Assembly: GCF_000686665.1 (NCBI RefSeq)
Contig: NZ_JMLH01000013.1
Span: forward strand, 1 to 58,998
Direction: 5' to 3'
From: Thomasclavelia saccharogumia DSM 17460
GTDB lineage: Bacteria > Bacillota_I > Bacilli_A > Erysipelotrichales > Coprobacillaceae
Length of the DNA: 58,998 nucleotides
Of the stretch, positions 28,781-37,867 are shown piece after piece. The notes below the pieces were generated by a model that saw only the letters and a program-made list of their open reading frames with translations, was not told the origin of the DNA and did no database searches. The position numbers were made by a program, and so were the translations under genes. Every line of letters starts with the position of its first letter. The stretch's first letter is position 1.

Positions 28781-29942
28781 ATATCAGCTTTGAAGAGTAA
28801 ATTTTTTAGTTTAAGCAATTTTATGATTAATATCTTAAATGTTTATGACTGTTATATTTTTTCTGCTTTTTTGGGCAAAAAGACCCTGTTAATTTTTTAC
28901 TTTTTAAGGTCCTCATGGTACAATATCTATAGAGATATTCTACTTAGATGTAATGGTTGCGCTATTTCCCTTACATCACTTACACTTAGGGCTTGTGTCC
29001 TAAGTGCTTCTTTTATTCTTAGCGCTATTTTATGTATCGTTTCAAATATCCCCCTGTTCCTTTCATAGTGCTCCATTAACTGTATGATCATATGGGTCAT
29101 CAACAACAGTATAAAATGTCCCTTTACTGCATTTTCATCATAACTGTAGACATGTCCCAAATTATACCCTTTGTTTTTTAAATCATTGAATCCCCTGTTT
29201 TCTATCTTCCATCTCTTTCTTCCTGTTTTGATCATTTTTTCTATACTGTTTTCATTGATTTTAAAATTCGTTGCGTACCAATATGTCTTCCCTTTTGTCC
29301 TGAGTCTTATCATATACAATTTCATTTTCTATTGGTTCAAAATCCAATGGTATGACTATGTTATCTCTTTCTATAACAGCTAAAAACATCATTGTATAAT
29401 GTCTTGTCCTGTTATGATGTTCTTTTTTATGCTTCCCTCTATCTTTTGAGCCTTCCTTGAAAACAGTTCTACTCCATCTACGATGACATGATAATATTCG
29501 TTATTTATTTTGAATCCGTCAAAAAACTTTTTATTCATGAGATGTCTGACCATTTCATACAGGATATTTCTTAACTGATTGATCTCTACTTCTTTGAGAT
29601 AATTATTTATCGTATCTCCATGTGGTATTTCTTCTAATTCTTTTCCAAAAAAGAAGTTTGAATGATTTGATGACATTATCATTGTTAAGTTCTCTATTGA
29701 TTTCCTTCATGCTTTTCAACTGACAACAGTAGCTTATGATTCTCGTAAAAAGTATTTCTTCCTGCTTATAGGTGATATAACTTTGATGTCTTGGATCATC
29801 AATCAGTGATAACTGCTTATTGAAATCAGGAAAATAATGTCTAATGATTTTGATAAGTTCTTTAAAACTTCCAAAACTGCTTTCTGAAATTCTTTTTTCT
29901 TTCTTTTTAGCCAGAAAAAAATTTACTTGTCGTTGCTGATAT
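28781..29942 (-). mobile_element. Degenerate insertion sequence with terminal inverted repeats
   Basis: Near-matching ends are visible: 28781 reads ATATCAGC...GTAAATTTTTT, and the complement of the right end at 29942 reads ATATCAGC...GTAAATTTTTTT, about 28 bp each. They bound a DDE-type transposase gene broken by several frameshifts, giving an element of about 1.16 kb. Flanks are AT repeats, so the target duplication cannot be read. It sits between citrate synthase and the surface esterase. Confidence 0.65.
28927..29930 (-). pseudogene. IS4-superfamily-like DDE transposase, frameshifted
   Basis: Pieces in different frames line up into one protein. First is KKEKRISESSFGSFKELIK to about 29690, then FFFGKELEEIPHGDTINNYL and VIVDGVELFSRKAQ (29682-29389). 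A frameshifted bridge reads IPLDFEPIENE (about 29345), and the last piece is KTYWYATNFKINEN with GRKRWKIENRGFNDLKNKG (29325-28927). The DG-E-LF and RWKIENRGF blocks resemble the second and third acidic motifs of IS4-like transposases. At least three frameshifts or stops make it inactive. Confidence 0.7.
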
Positions 29943-29951
29943 TATATAAAC

Positions 29952-29981
29952 AAAAATCCTTCTTGATAGAAGGATTTTTAA
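29952..29981 (-). terminator. Terminator after the surface esterase gene
   Basis: AAAAATCCTTC and GAAGGATTTTT pair around TTGATA just past the stop at 29978. Confidence 0.75.
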
Positions 29982-31438
29982 TAATTTTCTTTTCTACTTA
30001 TAAATACATAACCTGCTGCCATTAACATAACAGTACCATAAACACCTATTAAAGATGTATCCCCAGTTTGTGGTGCACTAGGCTGCACCGGATTTTCTAC
30101 TTGTTCAACATCAACCGTTTCTTTTACAGAAATTTGTTTTGCAATCCAATCAAATACAGAAATTCCACATTCATCACATTTAGATGCATTATTATCAAAA
30201 TATGTCCAAGACCAATGACCATCATATTGATAAGGATTTTCATTCTCATCAAAATATAAACCTGATGTATCCACAACGTGTTCAGTTACAGAAACATGTA
30301 AATTACTTGCATTCATTGCTCTCAAGCGTTCAATAGTTGGAATTTCATGATCTACAGGTGGTACTGTAGTATCATCTAATGAATAAATAAAGAACATTGG
30401 TAAATCTTTAACAGCTTCTAATTGTTCATCTGAAATAACTTTATCTGGAACCGCTTCACAGATTGGCACGATTGCATCATATTCATTTGGATAAGCCATA
30501 GCCATCAAAAATGTCATATATCCACCATTTGAACATCCTGCAATAACAACTTTATTAGCCCCAACTTCTTCTTTATAAGCATTAATTAGCTCATGTAATG
30601 ATTCTTGATAATATGATGTCCCGTCAGCTATAATATTTCCATTATTGAAATTACTCTTTGTACCATCTTTATCCATCCAATATGTTGGACACTGAGGGAC
30701 TAACACATGTGCTCCTCCAACAGTATTTTGAAATTCTTCACCGGCTAAAGCAGTCACTTTATTCGCTAAAAGTGTGACATATGGATCGGTATTTGTAGTT
30801 CCTCCCTCACCAATTCCATGTAACCATACTACTAATGTATCAGATGCTTCTGCAGGTGAATATGATGCATATTTATAACTAACACCATCACTTGCCTGAT
30901 AAGCAGCTTGTTTAAACATATCTGCAGCTGTTGATTTTTTAGTATATTCTTTATCAATATTAAATGATGTTACGACTTTACCATTTGAAGTAAGCGCATT
31001 ATCTTGAGCTAATTCAATTGTAAAATAATATGGATTAGCATAATTATTATACAAATCAGGAATTGTAAATACTAAAGGTGAAGCAACAGTTGGACTAACT
31101 GCTAAATCTAATGTTACATATTTTGATGATTCATCTACTTCATTTCCACTAGCATCACTTAAATATGCTTCTTCGACAATACGTTCTTCATCTTTTTGTG
31201 CTAGAGGTATCGCTGTTTCTTGAGTTGTTTCGACAACTTTGAAAGTATTTGTAGAAACTTCATCTATTTCATGATCCAATGAAACAATAATTTGTTTAGT
31301 GGCACATCCCCAATCATACCCCTCAACATAAATACTATATGTACCTTTGATTTCAACCTCTTCATCAGCATTAACGATAGAAATTGTTGAAATGAACATA
31401 AAAGCACATATAAAACAACTTAAAATTTTCTTTATCAT
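29978..31438 (-). CDS. Wall-anchored alpha/beta-hydrolase (esterase/predicted peptidase)
   Basis: This 486-residue protein has a signal peptide (1-24, ending VNADE), an N-terminal strand-rich domain, and an alpha/beta-hydrolase domain from about 165. Motifs are the oxyanion VWLHGIGEGG, the nucleophile AGCSNGG (Ser about 301), YSLDDTTVPP (Asp about 355) and GHWSWTYF (His about 408). It resembles COG4099 esterases/peptidases that act on plant-polymer or xylan esters in gut bacteria. The C-terminus has SAPQTGD, a membrane span and RKE, a sortase signal with Ala in place of Leu. AGGAGG precedes the start. An AraC regulator lies upstream in the same direction. Confidence 0.85.
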   Translation of the reverse strand: MIKKILSCFICAFMFISTISIVNADEEVEIKGTYSIYVEGYDWGCATKQIIVSLDHEIDEVSTNTFKVVETTQETAIPLAQKDEERIVEEAYLSDASGNEVDESSKYVTLDLAVSPTVASPLVFTIPDLYNNYANPYYFTIELAQDNALTSNGKVVTSFNIDKEYTKKSTAADMFKQAAYQASDGVSYKYASYSPAEASDTLVVWLHGIGEGGTTNTDPYVTLLANKVTALAGEEFQNTVGGAHVLVPQCPTYWMDKDGTKSNFNNGNIIADGTSYYQESLHELINAYKEEVGANKVVIAGCSNGGYMTFLMAMAYPNEYDAIVPICEAVPDKVISDEQLEAVKDLPMFFIYSLDDTTVPPVDHEIPTIERLRAMNASNLHVSVTEHVVDTSGLYFDENENPYQYDGHWSWTYFDNNASKCDECGISVFDWIAKQISVKETVDVEQVENPVQPSAPQTGDTSLIGVYGTVMLMAAGYVFISRKENY

Positions 31439-31467
31439 TTCTCTTCCTCCTTATTTTTCGGTGCTAT

Positions 31468-31500
31468 TTTAACATTTAAGAACCCTAAATAAATGTTAAA
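31468..31500. promoter_or_regulatory. Inverted repeat between araC-type gene and esterase
   Basis: TTTAACATTTA (31468-31478) and TAAATGTTAAA (31490-31500) form 11-base arms around an 11-base loop, about 30 bp upstream of the esterase start. It could be an operator for the neighbouring AraC protein. Confidence 0.4.
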
Positions 31501-31517
31501 TCTTCACCTAATTGAGG

Positions 31518-32348
31518 TTATTTTCTCATCTTATCTCTATATTTAGCGGGTGTACAATTATATTTTTTTTTGAAAATTTGAGTAAATGATTTTAAATTAG
31601 GAAAGCCATGAAGATATGAAATTTCAATAATTGAATATTCAGAAAACAAAAGATCTTTACGAGCGTTTTTTAAACGTACTGAATTGATATATTCTTTAAC
31701 AGTCATATTTAAACTTATTTTAAAATACTTTGATAAATATCCCGAAGATATATGAAAATGATCTGCAATTTGACCAATTGATAAATCTTCATTATAATGC
31801 TCATCAATATATTTTGTTATTCTAATAATTCTTTTGTCATGCTCTGATTGAATCATAAAAGGATAGTCTTTGCGTTTACATAAAGCTTGAGCAAAAAGAA
31901 TATAGAGAAGATGTAAAATATAACTTTTTATCTCTATATCTTTAAACTTATTTTCATTTTCATAAGCAAGAATTATATGATAAATATCTTTTAAAACCTC
32001 ATGTTGTGTTTGAAAATCTGGTTGCATAAAATAATAATTATCGATTTCACTAAAATTTTGTTTAATAAAATCATAATTAATTTGTAATGCATATCCTTTA
32101 TATATTTCTGTCTCCTCTGTATGCGCCATACCATGAATTTCTTGCGTATTAACAATATAAAAGGTCCCCTCTTTAACAATAATTTCTCTTGTATCTATAT
32201 GCAGTTTCAACTCCCCTAATATCGGCATTAAAATTTCAATACTATTATGCCAATGTTTTGCAGTCTTAGTAAGATGATCTTCAAAATATAAATCGATTAG
32301 TTTAATTGGTAAATCATAATCAAGCTCTATTTTCTCATACTGTATCAT
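31518..32348 (-). CDS. AraC-family transcriptional regulator
   Basis: The start at 32348 (MIQYEKIELDYDLP) has a TAGGAGA ribosome site; a longer frame to 32450 does not. The 276-residue protein has an N-terminal cupin sensor domain (KHWHNSIEILMPILGEL, then EGTFYIVNTQEIHG) and two C-terminal helix-turn-helix motifs (IGQIADHFHISSGYLSKYFK and IIEISYLHGFPNLKSFTQIF). Such proteins usually respond to sugars or glycosides. It is directly upstream of the surface esterase in the same direction, the most likely target. Confidence 0.9.
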   Translation of the reverse strand: MIQYEKIELDYDLPIKLIDLYFEDHLTKTAKHWHNSIEILMPILGELKLHIDTREIIVKEGTFYIVNTQEIHGMAHTEETEIYKGYALQINYDFIKQNFSEIDNYYFMQPDFQTQHEVLKDIYHIILAYENENKFKDIEIKSYILHLLYILFAQALCKRKDYPFMIQSEHDKRIIRITKYIDEHYNEDLSIGQIADHFHISSGYLSKYFKISLNMTVKEYINSVRLKNARKDLLFSEYSIIEISYLHGFPNLKSFTQIFKKKYNCTPAKYRDKMRK

Positions 32349-32444
32349 ATTATCTCCTACTTTATTTTTATATTTCTTATTAAAAATATAACACAAAAAT
32401 ATATGATCAATCCAAACTTTTTTAATATTCAAGAAAAATAATAA

Positions 32445-32508
32445 GAGCACAGGATAATCTATGCTCTTAAATAAATGAGCACAGGATAATCTATGCTCTT
32501 AAATAAAT
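32445..32508 (-). repeat. Perfect 32-bp tandem duplication of a terminator hairpin
   Basis: The units 32445-32476 and 32477-32508 are identical. Each contains GAGCA and TGCTC arms around a loop and ends with TTAAATAAAT. The pair lies 4 bp past the stop of the giant activase gene, so its terminator hairpin has been duplicated. Confidence 0.85.
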
Positions 32509-32512
32509 AATT

Positions 32513-35500
32513 TTATTGATTTTCATTATTTTTCATATTTTTAAATGCTGTTGACAACATTAATTTAATTCGATTTAACTGATTAACTTCACTTGCCCCT
32601 GGATCATAATCAATTGCAACAATATTACTTTCAGGATAAGCCTTACGTAAAGCTTTGATTGCACCTTTACCAGTAACATGATTTGGTAAACAAGCAAACG
32701 GCTGCATACAGACAATATTTGGCGCTCCTGATTCTATTAATTCAATCATTTCACCAGTCAAAAACCAGCCTTCACCTGTTTGATTCCCAATTGATACGAT
32801 CGTACTTGCTTTATCAGCTAAGTGTTTGATTGCAGTTGGAGGATCAAAACGTTTAGATTTCTTTAATGCTTTAATCATATCATGACGTAATAGATCAACA
32901 AACTTCATTGCAAGATTGCAAAGTCTAACTGCATTTTTAGATGCATGAAAATGTTTATTTTCAAAATCTGTACTATAAAAACAATATTGGAAGAAATCAA
33001 TTAGATCTGGCATTACAGCTTCGCCACCTTCACGTTCAATAATTTCAACAATTTCATTATTTGCAGTAGGGTGGAATTTAACTAAAATCTCACCAACTAA
33101 ACCAACTCGTGGTTTTTTTATGTCTAATATTGGTAATTCATCAAATTCTTTAACGATTTGATAAACATTTTTTCTAAAAGTAGAAATATTACCATTTTTT
33201 ACATTTTCCTGACAACGTGTTACCCAAGATTCATATAATTCATTAGCACTATTAGCAACTGCCTCATATGGTCGAACACGATATAAAATTCTCATAAATA
33301 AATCACCATACATTGCTCCAATAATAACCTTTTTGGCTAATGGTAATGTTATTTTGAAGCCTGGATTATTTTCAAGTCCCTGTAAATTAGCTGAAATCAC
33401 TGGTACTTGCGGCATTCCTGCATCCTGCAAAGCTTTTCTAATAAAGGCGATATAGTTAGTTGCTCGACATCCCCCACCTGTTTGTGAAATGATTACAGCT
33501 GTTTTATCCAAATCATACTTACCGCTCAATAATGCTTCCATAATTTGTCCCGTTACTAAAATACTTGGATAGCAGGCATCATTATTTACATACTTCAATC
33601 CTGCATCAACTGCTCCTTTATCGACCGAAGGCAAAACTACTAAATTATATCCAGATTCTTGCATTGCTGTTTCAATAAATTGAAAGTGTATAGGTGACAT
33701 TTGTGGGCATAAAATTGTATACCCTGATTCTTTCATTTCTTTTGTAAATGGAACTTTTAATGGTTGATATTTAGGATAAATTTGTCTTTTATTTTTAGCT
33801 TGTTTTTCAATTGTTGCCTTAAGTGAACGAATTCTAATTCTAATTGCCCCTAAATTGCTACCTTCATCTATTTTTATTAATGTATATATTTTATGACGAG
33901 CTTTTAAAATATCTGCTACTTGATCGCTTGTTACAGCATCCAAACCACATCCAAATGAAGTAAGCTGAATCAACTCAAGATTAGGCTGAGTTGCAACAAA
34001 TGATGCTGCCCGATATAGTCTTGAATGATAAGTCCATTGATCCACTACCCGCAACTGATCTAGATCCTTATCTAAATGACAAATACTATCTTCTGTTAAT
34101 ACCGCCATTCCTTCAGCAGTAATCAAATCAGCTAATCCATGATTAATTTCTGGATCAACATGATATGGTCTTCCTGATAAAACAATTCCTGTTAAATTAT
34201 TTTCTTTGATATATTTTAAAACTGTCTCTCCTTGTTCTTGGATATCTTTACGACATTTTGCTAATTCATCATATGCTGCATTAATTGCTGCCTTTAATTC
34301 TTTATCATCAATACAAAATGCTTTTAATTCATTTTTTAAGTTATTAAATAATGTTTTTGGATTACTCAAATCCATAAATGGATTACGGAATATTACTGAA
34401 CTATCAGCTAAGTTATCAACATTATTTCGAATAACTTCTGGATATGATGTTACAACAGGGCAGTTATAATGATTATTAGCATTATCAAACTCTTTTCGTT
34501 CATAAGCTAAACTAGGATAAAAAATATATTTTACGCCTTTTTCAATTAATGCTTCAATATGACCATGAGCTAATTTTGCTGGATAGCAAACACTTTCAGA
34601 AGGAATCGATTCAATTCCTTTTTCATATATTGCTTTACTAGAACGTGGTGATAAAACCACACTAAATCCTAATTTAGTGAAAAAAGTATGCCAGAAAGGA
34701 TAATTTTCATACATATTTAAAACACGAGGAATACCAACTTTTCCTCTAATTGCCTGTTCTTTATTTAAAGAACGATAATTAAAGACACGACGATATTTAT
34801 AATCAAACAGATTTGGTAATTTCTTTGTAGATACTGGTATATTAGCACCTCGTTCACAACGATTCCCACTAATATATTCACTATTATCATTAAATGTAGA
34901 TACTGTTAACATACAGTGATTTGTACATTTTTGACAATATCTTATTTCACTATGACAGCAAAATTGCTCTAATTCTTCCTTAGTAAGTAGTGTCGTTGGT
35001 TGCCCATGATAACTTTCACGAGCTAGCCGGGCAATTCCAAACGCCCCCATTAAACCAGCAATATCAGGACGAATTGCATTAACTCCAGCTTCTTTTTCAA
35101 AAGCTCTTAAAACTGCTTCATTATAAAATGTTCCTCCTTGAACTAAAATACTATCTCCTAAATCATCTTTACTTCTAAGCTTAATAACTTTATATAAAGC
35201 ATTTTTTATTACAGAATATGATAATCCAGCACTAATATCTTCTACTTTAGCCCCCTCTTTTTGAGCTTGTTTTACTTTAGAATTCATAAAAACAGTACAA
35301 CGGCTTCCAAGATCGATTGGCGCTTTAGAATTCAATGCTAAAGAAGCAAACTCACTTACTTCATAACCTAATGATTTTGCAAATGTTTCAATAAAAGATC
35401 CACATCCACTTGAACATGCTTCATTTAATAAAATATCTTGAATGATTCCATCTTTGATTTTAATGGCTTTCATATCTTGACCGCCAATATCTAAGATAAA

Positions 35501-36751
35501 GCTAACATCTTTTTTAAAATATGTAGCAGCTTTGTAGTGAGCCATAGTTTCAACTTCACTCATATCAATTTTCATCGCTGCTTTAATCAAAGCCTCACCA
35601 TATCCTGTTACACCACTATACACTAATTTTACCTGCGGTGGTAAAAGATCATATATTTCTTTTATAATCTTAACAACAACATTTAATGGATTTCCTTCAT
35701 TAGAATCATAAAATGAATATAATAATGAATCGTTATCATCGATCAATACTGCTTTAGTTGTTGTTGATCCAACATCAAGTCCTAAATATACATTACCAAT
35801 ATAACTTTTAAGATCATTTTTTCTAACCTTATCAATATAATGACGATGTCTAAATTCATTCCTATCATCATCATCTACAAATAATGCTGGTAATGTATTT
35901 TCATTAGCTAACATACTATCATCAATATTTTCTAATTTATTAATCAGTGTTTCAATATCCGTTATACTTGTTTCTTCCTTGGCTAATAGCGTTGCTCCCA
36001 TCGCAACAAATAATTGTGAATTATCAGGAAAAATGATATCTTCATCTTTAAGATTTAAAGTTTCTATAAAACGCTGTCTTAGTTGATCCAAGAAAAATAA
36101 TGGTCCACCTAAAAACGCAACTTTACCCCTAATTGGTTTCCCACAAGCCAAACCACTAATCGTTTGATTAACTACAGCTTGAAAAATAGAAATAGCGATA
36201 TCTTCTTTGTTGGCACCTTCATTGATCAAAGGCTGTACATCTGTTTTGGCAAACACTCCACAACGTGAAGCGATTGGATAAATCATCTGATAATTTTTTG
36301 CTAATTCATTAAGTCCCTTAGCATCAGTTTGTAATAATGATGCCATCTGATCAATAAAAGCTCCTGTCCCGCCTGCACAAGTACCATTCATTCTTTGCTC
36401 TAAAGAACCTTGGAAATAAGTAATCTTAGCATCTTCTCCACCTAACTCAATAGCTACATCGCATTCAGGTATATATGTTTCGATTGTTTTCGTACATGCT
36501 ATTACTTCTTGAACAAATTTAATATCTAAATATTCAGAAAGTGATAATCCTCCAGATCCGGTCATTACAGCAGTTATTTTAAGATTACCAAATTTTGTTA
36601 ATACTTCATTTATTAATGTTTTAATTGTAGCCTGTATATCTGAATAATGACGCTCATATTTTGAATAAATACATTTATCATTTTGATCTGTAATATAAAT
36701 TTTTATCGTAGTTGACCCAACGTCAATTCCCATGTAATAATTCTTTTCCAT
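32513..36751 (-). CDS. Giant 2-hydroxyacyl-CoA dehydratase activase-type protein
   Basis: The 1,412-residue protein joins four modules. Two BadF/BadG-type ASKHA ATPase domains (about 1-260, GIDVGSTTIKI; about 325-590, GLDVGSTTTKAVLID) each carry cluster-type Cys (GTCAGGTGAFI with SRCGVF; ACSSGCGSFI with SRCTVF). A DUF2229 region (about 670-900) and a C-terminal HgdB-like region (about 1000-1380, NNDACYPSILVTGQ) follow. Activases of this class drive ATP-dependent electron transfer to radical dehydratases. The substrate of these fused proteins is unknown, and no separate dehydratase genes are here. It follows a MarR gene by 9 bp. Confidence 0.88.
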   Translation of the reverse strand: MEKNYYMGIDVGSTTIKIYITDQNDKCIYSKYERHYSDIQATIKTLINEVLTKFGNLKITAVMTGSGGLSLSEYLDIKFVQEVIACTKTIETYIPECDVAIELGGEDAKITYFQGSLEQRMNGTCAGGTGAFIDQMASLLQTDAKGLNELAKNYQMIYPIASRCGVFAKTDVQPLINEGANKEDIAISIFQAVVNQTISGLACGKPIRGKVAFLGGPLFFLDQLRQRFIETLNLKDEDIIFPDNSQLFVAMGATLLAKEETSITDIETLINKLENIDDSMLANENTLPALFVDDDDRNEFRHRHYIDKVRKNDLKSYIGNVYLGLDVGSTTTKAVLIDDNDSLLYSFYDSNEGNPLNVVVKIIKEIYDLLPPQVKLVYSGVTGYGEALIKAAMKIDMSEVETMAHYKAATYFKKDVSFILDIGGQDMKAIKIKDGIIQDILLNEACSSGCGSFIETFAKSLGYEVSEFASLALNSKAPIDLGSRCTVFMNSKVKQAQKEGAKVEDISAGLSYSVIKNALYKVIKLRSKDDLGDSILVQGGTFYNEAVLRAFEKEAGVNAIRPDIAGLMGAFGIARLARESYHGQPTTLLTKEELEQFCCHSEIRYCQKCTNHCMLTVSTFNDNSEYISGNRCERGANIPVSTKKLPNLFDYKYRRVFNYRSLNKEQAIRGKVGIPRVLNMYENYPFWHTFFTKLGFSVVLSPRSSKAIYEKGIESIPSESVCYPAKLAHGHIEALIEKGVKYIFYPSLAYERKEFDNANNHYNCPVVTSYPEVIRNNVDNLADSSVIFRNPFMDLSNPKTLFNNLKNELKAFCIDDKELKAAINAAYDELAKCRKDIQEQGETVLKYIKENNLTGIVLSGRPYHVDPEINHGLADLITAEGMAVLTEDSICHLDKDLDQLRVVDQWTYHSRLYRAASFVATQPNLELIQLTSFGCGLDAVTSDQVADILKARHKIYTLIKIDEGSNLGAIRIRIRSLKATIEKQAKNKRQIYPKYQPLKVPFTKEMKESGYTILCPQMSPIHFQFIETAMQESGYNLVVLPSVDKGAVDAGLKYVNNDACYPSILVTGQIMEALLSGKYDLDKTAVIISQTGGGCRATNYIAFIRKALQDAGMPQVPVISANLQGLENNPGFKITLPLAKKVIIGAMYGDLFMRILYRVRPYEAVANSANELYESWVTRCQENVKNGNISTFRKNVYQIVKEFDELPILDIKKPRVGLVGEILVKFHPTANNEIVEIIEREGGEAVMPDLIDFFQYCFYSTDFENKHFHASKNAVRLCNLAMKFVDLLRHDMIKALKKSKRFDPPTAIKHLADKASTIVSIGNQTGEGWFLTGEMIELIESGAPNIVCMQPFACLPNHVTGKGAIKALRKAYPESNIVAIDYDPGASEVNQLNRIKLMLSTAFKNMKNNENQ

Positions 36752-36760
36752 TTTGTTCTC

Positions 36761-37195
36761 CTACTCTAAATTCTTTTTTATCTTACTCATTAATCTTATT
36801 AAATCATTGATTTCCTGTTCATCTAAATCTTTAACTAATATTTTCTCAAGCTTTTGAATATGTGCTTCTAAAGTATTGCTAAATTCATAAGCTTTATTAG
36901 TTAATACAATTTGTTTTAATCTAGCATCATAACCAACGTTGACTCTTTCAATATATCCATTACTTTCCAAACATTGTAACAATCTTGTTGCACTTGAACG
37001 TCGAATATTAAATGTAAGTTCAATATCTTTTTGAAAAATATCTTTATTTTGATGTTCACAAAGATATCCTAGAACTAATCCTTGTGGACCAGTTAAATTG
37101 TTATGTTCTTTACTAAAGCCGATCTCATTTAAACAACGACTGATCATATTTGCTAAAATTCTTATTTCCATTCCAATATGTTTTTCATCCATCAT
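36761..37195 (-). CDS. MarR-family regulator
   Basis: The 144-residue protein has the winged-helix core FQKDIELTFNIRRSSATRLLQCLESNGYIERVNVGYDARLKQIVLT, with flanking dimer helices, as in MarR/SlyA proteins. A GGAG ribosome site precedes ATG at 37195. It is the first gene of a two-gene operon with the giant activase. A palindrome just downstream of its -10 box suggests autoregulation. The ligand is unknown; a fatty-acid or acyl-CoA signal would fit the partner but is a guess. Confidence 0.9.
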   Translation of the reverse strand: MMDEKHIGMEIRILANMISRCLNEIGFSKEHNNLTGPQGLVLGYLCEHQNKDIFQKDIELTFNIRRSSATRLLQCLESNGYIERVNVGYDARLKQIVLTNKAYEFSNTLEAHIQKLEKILVKDLDEQEINDLIRLMSKIKKNLE

Positions 37196-37209
37196 TTTTC
37201 TCCAACTTT

Positions 37210-37251
37210 GTTAGTTTGCTAACATTATATACTAATGTCGAAAGATGTCAA
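37210..37251 (-). promoter_or_regulatory. Promoter and palindromic operator of the marR-activase operon
   Basis: TTGACA (37251-37246), 16 bp, TATAAT (37229-37224) make a near-consensus promoter. Directly after the -10 comes GTTAG-CAAA-CTAAC (37223-37210), a perfect palindrome placed where bound repressor would block transcription. Confidence 0.7.
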
Positions 37252-37346
37252 CTTTTATGCTTTCATAATATGAAGAAAATTACAAATGTTTTAAATAATA
37301 TTAAATTACAAAAAATTCAAATCTTTTAAATTGATTTGAATTCATT

Positions 37347-37857
37347 TTAATCATTATTTGAAATTTTATAAAAATATCGACATAGACTTATCACAACTGC
37401 ACTTTTCATCAACTCAGTATTTACCCATAGAGCTAAATCATAAAAACTTCGATCTGAAAAGGCCATTTAGTATATTGCTTTGATTGCAATTGTTCAAGAG
37501 TCAAACCAGATATTTTTTTATCCACTAATCATGTAAATAAACAATTTCTTCAATACTCTACTTTATGCTTCCTGACCGCTGAACGTCTTCCATATTTAAT
37601 TCACCCTCACCAAATGAATGATCCAGAACCTTCCGCCACCAATAAATAGTATGCCATATCATCCAGGCTACACTAGCTGATTCATGATATTTATCATTTT
37701 GCGGATGGTCCACCTGCCATTTACCATCTAAAAATCGAATCTATAGACCATTTTGTTCTTTACACCATAAAGTTTCATCATCCATTAAATCTTTAACATG
37801 ATCTAAAAATGATTTCCAGCTAATATCTAATTGAAATAAAATGTTTTCTACTCGCAT
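37347..37857 (-). pseudogene. DinB-family protein, broken
   Basis: From ATG at 37857 the frame reads MRVENILFQLDISWKSFLDH, has a TAG, and goes on with KYHESASVAWMIWHTIYWWR and VLDHSFGEGEL, the core of DinB-like four-helix metalloproteins. A second stop (TAG) follows GSIK, and later pieces (SIEEIVYLHD, ALWVNTELMKSAVV) need a frame change to reach the TAA at 37347. It is clearly non-functional. It explains most of the long gap between the MarR and O-antigen-ligase-like genes. Confidence 0.75.
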
Positions 37858-37867
37858 CCTTTTCTCC

